Of a stretch of DNA of 64,000 nucleotides, positions 53,161-62,553 are shown one piece after another. The position numbers were made by a program, and so were the translations under genes. Numbering within the stretch: the first letter of the stretch is position 1; every line of letters begins with the position of its first letter. Origin of the DNA: Companilactobacillus halodurans (lineage in GTDB: Bacteria; Bacillota; Bacilli; Lactobacillales; Lactobacillaceae); the NCBI RefSeq assembly GCF_009600985.1, contig NZ_VDFP01000005.1, forward strand, positions 1 to 64,000, read 5' to 3'. The notes below the pieces were generated by a model, which was not told the DNA's origin, ran no database searches, and saw only the letters and a list, made by a program, of their open reading frames with translations.

Positions 53161-53922
53161 TTATTTTGGATAGGTATCTATATAAGACCTAAATAAGGCA
53201 TCTGCTACTAACTCTAAAGGTGAGAAATAATTGTATTCAGTATTTGGTGCGGTTGAGATATTTAAAATAGTCGTACTGTAATACATGTTATAAGTTGCTC
53301 GGGAAGCCAAAGTGTTTTTTGATAATGGTGTTATGGATATGTATGGAACATTTTTTAATTTTAATTTCTTTAAACTTTTGTTTAGGTCGGTATTTTCTCC
53401 ACTAAATGAAATTACAAATAAGATATCATTCTCCGTAATGTCATTTAAAACCCATTCCAATTCAGTGAATGCTGGAATTTTATAAAACAGAATATTATAG
53501 GCGAGAAAATTTCTTGCTATTAAATCTGCTGCTCTTTTTTCTCCCCAACCCGTACCATAGATATATATTCGTTTTGCATTATGTATATATGTCGTTAGTG
53601 GGGTCATGTTTGTCTGGCTGAGTAATTTTATTGTATCGTTCATATCATTAATTAAAATATCTAATTGATTGGGTTCTAACGGTCCTGAATTGTCGGCATC
53701 GTTTTTTAAGAAGTACTTAAATTCTGAAAAACCTGTAAAGTTTAATTTCTTCGCAAGTCTAGTTAGTCCTGCGGGTGATGAATAAACAATATCACTGATT
53801 TCTTTAGAATTTAAATTACTTAAAATTTTTTTGTTTTTAAGAATAATAGATAATAGTTGATAATCATTTTCAGTTAATCTGTCTGAATATTTATTAATTA
53901 ATTCTTCTATACGCATTTCCAA
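53161..53922 (-). CDS. RpiR/MurR-family regulator of the alpha-glucoside operon
   Basis: A 253-residue protein with an N-terminal HTH (SNLNSKEISDIVYSSPAGLTRLAKKL-like, residues 34-60) and a C-terminal SIS sugar-phosphate domain. Motifs include IYIYGTGWGEKRAADLIARN near 115 and FVISFSGENTDLNKSL near 165. It likely senses the phosphorylated alpha-glucoside or glucose-6-phosphate. It is divergent from the GH4/PTS operon, and AGGAGG precedes its ATG. A dyad TGAAA-N4-TTTCA lies 17 bp upstream. Confidence 0.87.
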   Translation of the reverse strand: MEMRIEELINKYSDRLTENDYQLLSIILKNKKILSNLNSKEISDIVYSSPAGLTRLAKKLNFTGFSEFKYFLKNDADNSGPLEPNQLDILINDMNDTIKLLSQTNMTPLTTYIHNAKRIYIYGTGWGEKRAADLIARNFLAYNILFYKIPAFTELEWVLNDITENDILFVISFSGENTDLNKSLKKLKLKNVPYISITPLSKNTLASRATYNMYYSTTILNISTAPNTEYNYFSPLELVADALFRSYIDTYPK

Positions 53923-53938
53923 AGTCCTCCTAAAAAAA

Positions 53939-53999
53939 TGAAATTTGTTTCAGAGATTTGAAAGGGCAATCGTTCTTCTAAAAAGGTAAGCGCTTGCGA
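53939..53999. promoter_or_regulatory. RpiR-type operator and cre in the divergent region
   Basis: TGAAATTTGTTTCA (53939-53952) is a dyad with arms TGAAA/TTTCA. AGGTAAGCGCTTGCG (53985-53999) has the perfect cre core, with one or two mismatches outside it. Together they would control rpiR and the GH4/PTS operon. Confidence 0.6.
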
Positions 54000-54079
54000 T
54001 AAAATTTAACAATCTGTTTAAACTTCATTATATACTGTCTTTGTTGAAAAAATAAAAAAATTTATAGGAGGCATCGATT

Positions 54080-55411
54080 ATGAAGCAAACTGATTTGCAT
54101 GTAACAATAGCTGGCGGAGGTAGCACATACACTCCTGGAATTACTCAGGCTGTTTTACATAATTTGGATCGCTTTCCAATGTCAAAATTAATTTTATATG
54201 ACATTGATGAAGAAAGAAATGAGGATATGTATTTAATAATTCAATACATGTTGAAGACAACTAATCATGATGACATTGAATTAGTTGCAACTCTGGATCC
54301 AGAAGAAGCATTTACAGATTGTGACTTTGTTTTCTCTCAATTGCGTGTCGGCGGGATGGAAATGAGAGAAAAGGATGAAAAAATTCCTTTGAAGTATGGG
54401 CTAGTTGGTCAAGAGACTTGTGGTGTAGGTGGTTTTTCGTACGGACTAAGATCAATCAAAGGATTACTTGGTGTTGTTGGTTATGTTCAACAATATTCAC
54501 CCGATGCCTGGATTTTAAATTATACAAACCCAGAAACTTTAATTGCAGAATCTATTAGAAGAGTATATCCGAATGCAAATATGTTAAATGCTTGTGATAT
54601 GACGATATCAATTGAAGAAACAATGGCTCGTGATTTTGGATATGATAGAAAAAATTGGATTTGTCAATATTATGGATTAAATCACTTTGGCTGGTATACA
54701 GAGATTTATGATAAAAAATTAGAACGTGATGTTATGCCTGAACTTATTGAGAAATTAAGAAATAAACCAATGAAAATTGCTTCATTTAACAAAGGCGATC
54801 AGTCATGGCAAGATGCTTGGAATAAGTTATCTAAAATATTGAACTTATTCCCCGATTATTTGCCAAATAATTATCTGGAATATTATTTCTTCCCAGATAT
54901 CATCGTAGATGAAACAGATTCCAATTATACTCGTGCCAATATGGTTATGGATGGACGTTTAAAGCATACTAAAGAAATGGCTAACGAAATTAGAAATAAT
55001 GATGATGGAAATATTCTAGACTTTGATTTTGGAGAACATGGTCAATATATTGTTGATATGGCAACATCAATTTTAAATGATAGTCATCAACGGTTTATGC
55101 TGATTGTGCCAAATCATGGCTCTATTCCAAATTTGCGTTCTGATGCAGCTGTTGAAGTGCCTGCTTACGTTGGTCGTAAGGGTGCTGAACCAATATCAAT
55201 GCGTCATGATATTCCGGATTTCCATAAAGGTTTAATGGAAGCTCAAAATGCAGCGGAAAAATTATTAGTAGATGGTTATTTTGAAGGATCATATCAAAAA
55301 GTTCTTCAAGCATTTACATTAAACCAAACTGTTCCTTCAGCAGACAAAGCAAAACTTGTTTTGGATGACTTAATTATTGCAAATAAAGATTACTGGCCTG
55401 AACTACACTAA
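54080..55411 (+). CDS. GH4 6-phospho-alpha-glucosidase
   Basis: A 443-residue NAD- and Mn-dependent family 4 glycosidase. The N-terminal Rossmann motif AGGGSTYTPG, the QLRVGGMEMREKDEKIPL region, GQETCGVGG, NPETL and the metal-site ACDM motif are visible. CDM at this site is typical of 6-phospho-alpha-glucosidases (GlvA/MalH), whereas beta-specific members have a CN motif. GLNHFGW supplies the metal-binding histidine. It hydrolyses 6-phosphorylated maltose or sucrose isomers delivered by the next gene. AGGAGG precedes the ATG. Confidence 0.9.
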   Translation: MKQTDLHVTIAGGGSTYTPGITQAVLHNLDRFPMSKLILYDIDEERNEDMYLIIQYMLKTTNHDDIELVATLDPEEAFTDCDFVFSQLRVGGMEMREKDEKIPLKYGLVGQETCGVGGFSYGLRSIKGLLGVVGYVQQYSPDAWILNYTNPETLIAESIRRVYPNANMLNACDMTISIEETMARDFGYDRKNWICQYYGLNHFGWYTEIYDKKLERDVMPELIEKLRNKPMKIASFNKGDQSWQDAWNKLSKILNLFPDYLPNNYLEYYFFPDIIVDETDSNYTRANMVMDGRLKHTKEMANEIRNNDDGNILDFDFGEHGQYIVDMATSILNDSHQRFMLIVPNHGSIPNLRSDAAVEVPAYVGRKGAEPISMRHDIPDFHKGLMEAQNAAEKLLVDGYFEGSYQKVLQAFTLNQTVPSADKAKLVLDDLIIANKDYWPELH

Positions 55412-55428
55412 TATGGAGGTATAGGAAT

Positions 55429-57552
55429 ATGATGGCTAAGTTCCAGCGCTTTGGTGGCGCCATGTTTACACCCGTTGTATTTTTTGTATTTTCTGGAATT
55501 GTTGTAGGGTTAACTGCAGTCTTCACTAATCCGGCAATTGTTGGTGGACTTGCAGCACCAGGCACAGCATGGATTTCTATTTGGAAAATCATCGATGCTG
55601 GTGGGTGGACCGTATTTAATAATATGGAAGTCCTTTTTGTTATTGGTTTGCCGTTAGGGTTAGCCAATAAGGCAAAAGAACGTGCATCGCTTGAAGCATT
55701 TGTAATTTATATGACATTTAATAATTTTGTTAATCAGATTTTACAAATGTTTGGTAAAAATTTTGGAGTAAATATTAACTCTACTTCTGAAACAAGTGGT
55801 CTAAAGGTTATTGCTGGTGTTAAAACACTTGATACAGGTGTTATTGGCGCTATTCTCATTGCAGGTATTGTTGTATGGCTACACAACCGCTATTTCGGTA
55901 CAAGATTGCCTGACTGGTTAGGAGTTTTCCAGGGGTCAGCTTTTGTTGCAATGATTGGATTCTTCCTAATGATTCCAATTGCAGGATTATTTGTATGGAT
56001 TTGGCCTGTTTTCCAACATGGTATTCTACAAATGCAATACTTTATGGTTAAATCAGGGAATTTTGGGGTATTTACATATATATTCCTTGAAAAGGCTTTG
56101 CTACCATTGGGTTTGCATCACTTCATATATGCACCATTCCAATATGGTCCTGCTGTAATCGAGGGTGGAACAACTTTATATTGGGTTAAGCATATTAGTC
56201 AATTTGCAGCAACATCTACACCACTTATTAAATTATTCCCTGAAGGTGGTTATGCTTTACAAGGATTATCTAATATATTTGGTATTCCTGGTATTGCTTT
56301 AGCATTTTATTCAACTGCTATTCCCAAAAACAGGAAGAAATTGCTTGCTTTAATTATTCCTGGGGTACTAACAGCAGCCTTGGCAGGTATCACTGAACCG
56401 TTTGATTATACTTTTCTCTTCATTGCACCAGCTTTATTCTTTGTTCATGCATTTTTAGCAGCTAGTTTAGCAACTACTATGTATGCATTTGGAGTAACAG
56501 GTGATATGTCGGCAGGGCTAATTGATATTACCGCGAAAAATTATATTCCGATGTGGGCAAATCATTGGCAAACATATGTAATTCAGTGGGTAATTGGATT
56601 GATCTTTATTGGAATATATTTTGTAGTATTTAAATTCTTGATTTTGAAATTCGATTTTAAAACTCCCGGTAGATCAGATGATGAAATGGTCAATATGTTT
56701 ACGAAGGATGATTATAAAAAGAAAAAATCGAAAGGACAGGATAATGGTCAAAAATCCAATAATCCGTTCCGTTCAGCTGCAGGAGCTTATATTAATTTAT
56801 TAGGTGGTCCTGACAATATAGCGTCAGTAAATAATTGCTTTACTAGATTGCGATTAACAATAAATAAGCCAGAATTACTAGCTACTGATAATCAATTTAT
56901 GTCAGTTGGAGCAAAGGGAGTTGTACGAAATAAAGACGCAGTCCAGGTTATAATTGGACCCGATGTTACCAATGTTCGTGAGGAAGTTGATGACCTTATA
57001 GACAATGGTGGCTGGGAAGAATTTAATAATCAGACATCTGACCCAACGTCAGTTGAAGAAAAAGAACAAGAAACTAAATTTATTACTAATGAATCTCAAT
57101 TATTTGCTCCAGTTGATGGTAAATTTACAGAAATTGAAAAATTAGATGATGGTGTATTTTCACAAGGATTGATTGGTAGTGGTTATGCTGTTAATCCCAC
57201 AAGCGAAGATATTTATGCAAGTGTTGAAGGAAAAATAGAATCAATTTTCCCTACGAAACATGCTATTGGTATTAAAAGCTTAAGCGGTGCGGAAATACTT
57301 ATTCATTTAGGCTTAGACACTGTTGAAATGGAAGGGAAGCCATTCGATATTTTAGTAAGTGAAGGTGATGAAGTTAGCGAAGATACTAAGATTGGTAGGA
57401 TGGATATAGAACAAATAAAAAGAGCAGGGAAAAATCCAGTCGTTATTACTGTTCTAACCAATGGTGAAAAATATTCTATTGATAGGTTTAGCAAAGTTGA
57501 TGGAACAAATGTTAATCATGGAGATTCAATAGTATTAACTCACAGACTATAA
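55429..57552 (+). CDS. PTS EIICBA, alpha-glucoside type
   Basis: A 707-residue three-domain transporter. EIIC (residues 1-425) contains LPLGLHHFIYAPFQYGP and AGITEPFDYTFLF; EIIB has phosphocysteine C470 (VNNCFTRLRL); EIIA has H611 and the phosphohistidine H626 (ILIHLGLDTVEM). The order C-B-A and the pairing with a GH4 gene 17 bp upstream indicate uptake of maltose-like or sucrose-isomer alpha-glucosides. Because it owns its EIIA it is self-sufficient. GGAGG lies 11 bases before the first ATG; a second ATG follows directly. Confidence 0.9.
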   Translation: MMAKFQRFGGAMFTPVVFFVFSGIVVGLTAVFTNPAIVGGLAAPGTAWISIWKIIDAGGWTVFNNMEVLFVIGLPLGLANKAKERASLEAFVIYMTFNNFVNQILQMFGKNFGVNINSTSETSGLKVIAGVKTLDTGVIGAILIAGIVVWLHNRYFGTRLPDWLGVFQGSAFVAMIGFFLMIPIAGLFVWIWPVFQHGILQMQYFMVKSGNFGVFTYIFLEKALLPLGLHHFIYAPFQYGPAVIEGGTTLYWVKHISQFAATSTPLIKLFPEGGYALQGLSNIFGIPGIALAFYSTAIPKNRKKLLALIIPGVLTAALAGITEPFDYTFLFIAPALFFVHAFLAASLATTMYAFGVTGDMSAGLIDITAKNYIPMWANHWQTYVIQWVIGLIFIGIYFVVFKFLILKFDFKTPGRSDDEMVNMFTKDDYKKKKSKGQDNGQKSNNPFRSAAGAYINLLGGPDNIASVNNCFTRLRLTINKPELLATDNQFMSVGAKGVVRNKDAVQVIIGPDVTNVREEVDDLIDNGGWEEFNNQTSDPTSVEEKEQETKFITNESQLFAPVDGKFTEIEKLDDGVFSQGLIGSGYAVNPTSEDIYASVEGKIESIFPTKHAIGIKSLSGAEILIHLGLDTVEMEGKPFDILVSEGDEVSEDTKIGRMDIEQIKRAGKNPVVITVLTNGEKYSIDRFSKVDGTNVNHGDSIVLTHRL

Positions 57553-57576
57553 TAAAGTGAAAAATTAATTTTTATT

Positions 57577-57626
57577 AAAAGTATTCTTTAAGGCTGATAA
57601 TTCAACTTTTGAGGGATACTTTTTTA
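57577..57626 (+). terminator. Terminator of the alpha-glucoside operon
   Basis: AAAAGTATTC pairs with GGATACTTTT over a long loop, followed by T residues. The large loop makes its strength uncertain. Confidence 0.65.
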
Positions 57627-57662
57627 GATTTTATATGTATGATATATATATTTTGATAAGTA

Positions 57663-57703
57663 CAAAAAATGTGAGATAGATTTGAAAAATCCATCTCACA
57701 TTT
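57663..57703 (-). terminator. Terminator of the OYE-family gene
   Basis: TGTGAGAT-GGATTT and AAATC-ATCTCACA pair around a short loop, with a minus-strand T-run. It is convergent with the preceding terminator. Confidence 0.85.
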
Positions 57704-57726
57704 CATATATAATTAGAAATTAATCT

Positions 57727-58902
57727 TTAGTTACCTTCAACTCCGCCAAGCTTTTTGTCGAAATCGTCTTTTGGTTCCTTTTTATCGACCCAGTGCAAAT
57801 CAGCGTTCATTGACTTCAAGAAGTCTAAGAAAGCAGCGTTGATTCCCAATGAATCCAATTCAGTTGGTGAAAGTTGATAGTTGATGGAGTCTTCTTGACC
57901 CAATTCAACTTTTTGAACCCAGTTAGGTTCACGGATTGATTCACGACCGATAGCCGCAAAAGTGATGCCATCGTTGATAACTTTTTCAGCATCAGCGGGT
58001 TTTTCGATCGATCCAACAGAGATAAGTGGGAGACGGTCGTTAACTGTCTTCTTAATCTTTTCAATGATAGGTTCATCGTCAGATTTATCGTTTAAAGAAG
58101 TTCTCCAAGCATATCCCATTGAGATATGTAAGTAGTCGATAGGTTGGTCAGCTAGAACGTCGATAAACTTCAAAGTATCGTCCAAACGGATACCTGGTTC
58201 TTCAATTTCCTCAGGTGAGATGCGGTAACCAACAATAAACTTGTCGTCAGCGTATTCCTGAACAGATTTTTGAACGCGCTTGATAATTTCCAAAGCAAAA
58301 CGCATTCTGTTCTCTAAACTGCCACCCCATTTGTCATTGCGACGGTTGGAGTGTGGTGAGAAGAATTGTTGCATCAAGTAAGTGTTGGCACCGTGAAGCT
58401 CGATACCGTCAAAGCCAGCTTGAATAGCACGACGAGCAGCTTGACCGAAATCTTCAATAATTTGTTCAATCTCGTCTTCAGTTAATGCACGAGGAGTTTC
58501 AGCGTTAGGACGCAAAGCAGCGACCGGACTAGCAGAAACAGGTTGAACGCCACGAAGAATCTTTGAGTTAGACATTCTACCAGCATCAAAAATCTGCATA
58601 ATAGCCTTAGTGCCATTTTGCTTCATCGTGTGAGCCAATTTAGTAAGACCAGGCATGAACTTGTCGTCAGCAACAGAAGGTTCACCTTCAAATCCTTTAC
58701 CGTCATTGGAAACATTTAATACTGGAGTGATGAACATTCCCACTCCTCCAGTATGAATGTCGAAGTATCTCAATTCATCTTGGGAAACTGCGCCGTTTTC
58801 AAGAGCTGCGGCTTCAGTCATAGGTGGAATGACGATACGGTTCTTGACTGTCAAACCATTTTTAAATGTATAAGGTTTCAAAAAATTATATTTAGTAGCC
58901 AT
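57727..58902 (-). CDS. NADH:flavin oxidoreductase (old yellow enzyme family)
   Basis: A 391-residue FMN-binding TIM barrel. The N-terminal NRIVIPPMTEAAA motif binds flavin, GFDGIELHGANTYLMQQF supplies the HGA-Y motif, and SPHSNRRNDKWGGSLENRMRF is the classic YqjM/enoate-reductase loop. The C-terminus ends in a short tail with no second FAD domain. It probably reduces activated alkenes or similar electrophiles. GAGGT precedes the ATG at 58902. It is divergent from an HxlR regulator that likely controls it. Confidence 0.87.
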   Translation of the reverse strand: MATKYNFLKPYTFKNGLTVKNRIVIPPMTEAAALENGAVSQDELRYFDIHTGGVGMFITPVLNVSNDGKGFEGEPSVADDKFMPGLTKLAHTMKQNGTKAIMQIFDAGRMSNSKILRGVQPVSASPVAALRPNAETPRALTEDEIEQIIEDFGQAARRAIQAGFDGIELHGANTYLMQQFFSPHSNRRNDKWGGSLENRMRFALEIIKRVQKSVQEYADDKFIVGYRISPEEIEEPGIRLDDTLKFIDVLADQPIDYLHISMGYAWRTSLNDKSDDEPIIEKIKKTVNDRLPLISVGSIEKPADAEKVINDGITFAAIGRESIREPNWVQKVELGQEDSINYQLSPTELDSLGINAAFLDFLKSMNADLHWVDKKEPKDDFDKKLGGVEGN

Positions 58903-58964
58903 AAATATACCTCGCTTAATAAGTTTCAATAAATTTATTGTAATGGTATATGTGCTAGAATTAC

Positions 58965-58974
58965 AGTACGTACT
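58965..58974. promoter_or_regulatory. Candidate HxlR operator
   Basis: AGTACGTACT is a perfect 10-bp palindrome near the middle of the 110-bp divergent region, next to a related AGTAACCACTAA. HxlR regulators often bind GTAC-type dyads. Confidence 0.5.
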
Positions 58975-59012
58975 TTTTAGTAACCACTAAATATAAAAGA
59001 GGTTTTCATATA

Positions 59013-59429
59013 ATGGTAGAGAAGAATTATCATATGACCATCGATTTAACTTTGTCCATTATTAATGGCAAGTGGAAATCCTTGATACTATGCCATTTGG
59101 GTGATGGATCCCAACGTAATGGAGAATTATTACGAAAAATACCTGATATAAGTCAAAAAGTTTTAACTCAACAATTAAAAGAATTGATCAATGACAAAGT
59201 AGTCAAAAAAACTAATTATCCAGGCTTGCCACTGCATGTCGAATATTCCCTGACCAAAGAGGGGCGGTCTTTACGACAAGTGTTGATTGATATGTCAGCT
59301 TGGGGTGAAGAACATGCTCGAAAGTTAGCTCAAGATGGGCAAAAGATTTCTTTTACGACTGACAATTATCTTGGATATTTAAGAATTAAAGAACCTCAAA
59401 AGGACATTAATCAGCGTTTGGCTGAATAA
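59013..59429 (+). CDS. HxlR-family regulator
   Basis: A 138-residue winged-helix regulator. The family pattern IDLTLSIINGKWKSLILCHLGDG, followed by ISQKVLTQQLKELINDKVV and VEYSLTKEGRSLRQVL, is complete. Members sense electrophiles or redox stress, often through a cysteine; here one candidate is the Cys in LILCHLG. Ribosome site AGAGG. Its stop codon lies inside a terminator hairpin. Divergent from the OYE gene. Confidence 0.88.
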   Translation: MVEKNYHMTIDLTLSIINGKWKSLILCHLGDGSQRNGELLRKIPDISQKVLTQQLKELINDKVVKKTNYPGLPLHVEYSLTKEGRSLRQVLIDMSAWGEEHARKLAQDGQKISFTTDNYLGYLRIKEPQKDINQRLAE

Positions 59430-59440
59430 TGTCCTTTTTT
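59398..59440. terminator. Bidirectional terminator overlapping the hxlR 3' end
   Basis: AAAGGACATTA-TCAGC pairs with GCTGA-TAATGTCCTTT around a short loop, followed by TTTTTT. The last 30 bases of hxlR, including its stop, lie in the stem. It also faces the 3' end of the convergent GDPD gene four bases away. Confidence 0.88.
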
Positions 59441-59443
59441 AGT

Positions 59444-61222
59444 CTATTCAAATGGATTCTGCATTTGGGTCACATAACTAGCCATCCGGTCAGAGTAACT
59501 GGAGTCCTTAAAGAGATTATTGATTTCACTCTTCAATTCGGTCAGATTATCCGTTATAACGCCGTCAGTTCCCATAAAGATCATCCGCTCCATTGCTTCT
59601 GGGTCATTGACTGTCCAAGCGTAAACGTTTTTTCTTTGTAAGTGGGCGTCATCAACGAATGATTGATTGAGAGTAGAGTATTCCATCGTGAAAGCATTGG
59701 CGTTGGTGAGAGGAACCCCAAACAAATTGAAGGTCAAGATGTAACTAGTTTGAGCTTTAGGAATCAAATTCTTAGTCTCTTGGATGTAGTCGTAATCAAG
59801 TGAGTGAATCATGTCCTGGTTTTTCACTAAACGTTTACCATATTTCTTCGCAAAAAGCCGGACAAAATCAGCTTTATTTCCGGGGACATCTTTTAGTTCG
59901 ACTAACAACTTTTGGTGCAGGTCTGTGGCGGTAGCGAGGTAATCATCAAAACTAGCAATGTGAGTCGTTTGACCGTTTTCGTGAACTGTCGTATTTTTCA
60001 GTTCTTTTAGAGTCATTTGGCTAACTCGCTTGTTGATGCCAGCAAGGTTCTTGAGGGTATTGTCATGGAAAACAACGAATTGATGGTCTTTAGTTTCTTG
60101 AAGATCCATTTCGATGTAATCGGGCTTTTCTTTGGCCGTCTTTTTGAGCGACTCGATAGTATTTTGAACGCCATTTCCATCATCGACGCCACGATGAGAA
60201 ATCGTAATTGGTTTAGTTAGCAGCCAATTGTTGAAATAGGAAACATCGTAGCTGACAAAACTAGTTAAAACGGCTGCTCCCAAGATACCCCAGAACCATT
60301 TATGATAACGATGTTCGCGAGTGGGGAAGAAATAATTAGTCGTGGTATCACTTAAGATAATCAAAACGGCCATCCCTAAACCATAAAGACTCGTCAAATA
60401 ATTGATTAGTTGAATAGCCACCATGTTAAAGACAGCCATTGGGAAATCAATTTTGGTTAAGAAGGCGGTTTTGTCAATCACGCTTTGACAAAAGATTAGG
60501 ATGCTAGTAGAGAGAAAGGTGACAATTGAAACGATGATAAATAATAGAAGAAAGACGCCAAAATACTGAATCGTTTTTCCTTTAGTTTTGCGCCAACTAT
60601 CATTGATAGCAGAACCGACGGATTTGTTTTTAAAAATCATAGACGGTAGAACTAAAATCCAGCGCAAACCAATATAAAAAATAACAATATAAATAAACGC
60701 TAATAAAATTCCCAGTGGCAAGTGTTCTTGAAAGAGCCAATCCAAAATAAACTCGGGAATTTTGACTTTATTCAAAAGACTGGAATACAAGCCAAAACTA
60801 CCAAAAGGAATAATAATCAAAAAATAAAGCAGAAAGAATCCAAAAGCTTTGAAGGGCAATCCAAAGAGATTCTTGCTGACGCTCTTCAAATAGTCCCACC
60901 AATTTAAACTGGCATGCGATTTGATAGCTTGAAAACTGACCAAAAGCAACGTGAATTGCGCGAAAACCAGTAAGAGCAGTATCAATAAAACCATGATTAA
61001 TCCGATGACTACCAAGGGTTTATGAGTAATCAATTCCAAGACATTATTGTAGGAAACATAATTGACTTTGCCGATATAGTTGATGCCGTTAGCAAGAAAG
61101 CTCAGCACCGGTACGACAATAAAATTAATTATCAATTGAATCAAAATAATGATTTGACTGTACTTCCAGAAATATTGCCCAAAATTACGATTTTGTCGCC
61201 GAAATTCACGAATGATTTCCAT
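59444..61222 (-). CDS. Membrane glycerophosphodiester phosphodiesterase
   Basis: A 592-residue protein. An N-terminal membrane domain with about eight helices (residues 20-330, the glycerophosphoryl diester phosphodiesterase membrane region) precedes a C-terminal GDPD catalytic domain. That domain starts at ITISHRGVDDGNGVQNTIES, with DYIEMDLQETKDHQFVVFHDNTL giving the metal-binding Glu/Asp and the catalytic His. The C-terminal VYAWTVNDPEAMERMIFMGTD is typical. It likely cleaves glycerophosphodiesters or lipoteichoic-acid-like polymers at the membrane. The start at 61222 has GGGGGA upstream; the longer frame is unsupported. Confidence 0.9.
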   Translation of the reverse strand: MEIIREFRRQNRNFGQYFWKYSQIIILIQLIINFIVVPVLSFLANGINYIGKVNYVSYNNVLELITHKPLVVIGLIMVLLILLLLVFAQFTLLLVSFQAIKSHASLNWWDYLKSVSKNLFGLPFKAFGFFLLYFLIIIPFGSFGLYSSLLNKVKIPEFILDWLFQEHLPLGILLAFIYIVIFYIGLRWILVLPSMIFKNKSVGSAINDSWRKTKGKTIQYFGVFLLLFIIVSIVTFLSTSILIFCQSVIDKTAFLTKIDFPMAVFNMVAIQLINYLTSLYGLGMAVLIILSDTTTNYFFPTREHRYHKWFWGILGAAVLTSFVSYDVSYFNNWLLTKPITISHRGVDDGNGVQNTIESLKKTAKEKPDYIEMDLQETKDHQFVVFHDNTLKNLAGINKRVSQMTLKELKNTTVHENGQTTHIASFDDYLATATDLHQKLLVELKDVPGNKADFVRLFAKKYGKRLVKNQDMIHSLDYDYIQETKNLIPKAQTSYILTFNLFGVPLTNANAFTMEYSTLNQSFVDDAHLQRKNVYAWTVNDPEAMERMIFMGTDGVITDNLTELKSEINNLFKDSSYSDRMASYVTQMQNPFE

Positions 61223-61297
61223 AATTAATCCCCCAGATAGATAATTGATGCCTTTATAATAATAATAACAGGCATAATGAAAATGGAGACAACGAAA

Positions 61298-61588
61298 ATG
61301 CAGATGCATCTAAATCATCAACCCTTTGAACAAATCAAAGCTGGTACGAAAAAAATTGAAATCAGATTAAATGATGACAAACGTTCACAATTAAAAATGG
61401 GTGAAAAAGTTGAATTTACTGATTTAAAGACAAATGAAAAAATTATAACTGAAGTATTGAGTCTTGAAAGGTTCCAAACTTTTAAGGAGTTATTCAAAAA
61501 ATACTCAGGACCAATCATCGGAAGTCCGGAAACTGAATCTATCGAAGAATTGGATCGAGAAAATTCTGAAATATATTCGCGCAAGTAG
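61298..61588 (+). CDS. ASCH-domain protein
   Basis: A 96-residue ASCH (PUA-like RNA-binding fold) protein. The pattern HLNHQPFEQIKAGTKKIEIRLND, followed by LKMGEKVEFTDL, matches the domain start, where the EIRL residues form part of the putative nucleic-acid or nucleotide site. The chosen ATG at 61298 has GGAG nine bases upstream. Family functions range from RNA binding to tRNA/base-modified nucleotide handling; a specific role cannot be given. Monocistronic, divergent from the GDPD gene. Confidence 0.78.
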   Translation: MQMHLNHQPFEQIKAGTKKIEIRLNDDKRSQLKMGEKVEFTDLKTNEKIITEVLSLERFQTFKELFKKYSGPIIGSPETESIEELDRENSEIYSRK

Positions 61589-61630
61589 GAAAAAAACTTT
61601 GGAGCCTTGGCTATCCATTTAAAAGTTATT

Positions 61631-62533
61631 TCAAGAATTCAATGATTTATAAATTTTAGAAAATTCTAGCAAAAATTTTTCTACGTTGCTGCCAGGGAAT
61701 TTAGTAGTCAGAATACCATAAGGAACGGTAACGTCTGTTTCTAACGGAATTGAGACTAAATTAGGATGGATTCTCTTCCAAGGGGTTAGGGTAATGAGAG
61801 CCACATTTTCTTCGACAGCTTGATTGAAAGTATTCATATCGTAACGGCCATTAGTTTCAGAAATATTGATTTCTGGGAAGTCAGTAGCAATCGTTTGGCG
61901 GAGTTGGTCGCTTTTTTCGCTGATTCCCAAAGGAACACTGATGAGGGTCTGATTTTTTAAATCTTTAAAAGTTATTTGGCTTAATTTGGCTAGAGGATTG
62001 TCGCTTCTAACCGCAATTCCAAAATTATATTGGCCTAAGGGAAAAGCTCGAAAAGATTGTTTTAAAGTGGTGTTGTCAAAAGTTCCAACTATTAAGTCAC
62101 ACTGTTTACCTAACATGGCATATTCTCGATTACTGGACCGAAGGTCCTCTTGCAACTGCACGATGCGGATTTGAAAGTCTGACATCTGTGCAGTTATTTT
62201 TTTCCAAATTTCCATAAATGGATCAGCCGGATGCAAGATGGACGTGCCAACAGTAATAATTCCTTGTCCAGATAAGCCGACTTTTCTAGTTTCGTCAATT
62301 GCGGTATCTAAAAGACTTAAGATTTGTTGAATGTAGGGCAAGAATTTTTGACCCTCAGCTGTCAATTTGGTGCCAGTAGCAGTACGAACGAATAGTTTTA
62401 AGTTTAATTCATTTTCTAAGCGATTGATTTGTTTCATCACCGCTGTTCCAGAAATAAAACTCTCTTCGCCAGCTTTGGTAAAACTACCATAAGTACTAAC
62501 TCTGATAAATGTTTGTAATTGCGAAATATCCAT
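61631..62533 (-). CDS. LysR-family regulator
   Basis: A 300-residue LysR protein. The N-terminal winged helix begins MDISQLQTFIRVSTYGSFTK and has NRLENELNLKLFVRT-like wing spacing; the ligand-binding domain covers residues 90-295. A perfect 8-bp inverted repeat lies 21 bp upstream of the start. It is divergent from a small secreted protein and an SDR gene, and convergent with the ASCH gene, 42 bp away. The effector is unknown. Confidence 0.87.
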   Translation of the reverse strand: MDISQLQTFIRVSTYGSFTKAGEESFISGTAVMKQINRLENELNLKLFVRTATGTKLTAEGQKFLPYIQQILSLLDTAIDETRKVGLSGQGIITVGTSILHPADPFMEIWKKITAQMSDFQIRIVQLQEDLRSSNREYAMLGKQCDLIVGTFDNTTLKQSFRAFPLGQYNFGIAVRSDNPLAKLSQITFKDLKNQTLISVPLGISEKSDQLRQTIATDFPEINISETNGRYDMNTFNQAVEENVALITLTPWKRIHPNLVSIPLETDVTVPYGILTTKFPGSNVEKFLLEFSKIYKSLNS

Positions 62534-62553
62534 TATTCAAATCACTCCTTTTT

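Noticed and set aside
59429-59641. A 70-codon plus-strand frame after hxlR
   Set aside because: It lies antisense to the GDPD catalytic domain, begins inside a terminator and has no family resemblance.
61222-61309. His/Tyr-rich N-terminal extension of the GDPD protein
   Set aside because: The 29 extra residues precede a GGGGGA ribosome site and MEIIREF start, and overlap the divergent ASCH gene's promoter region.
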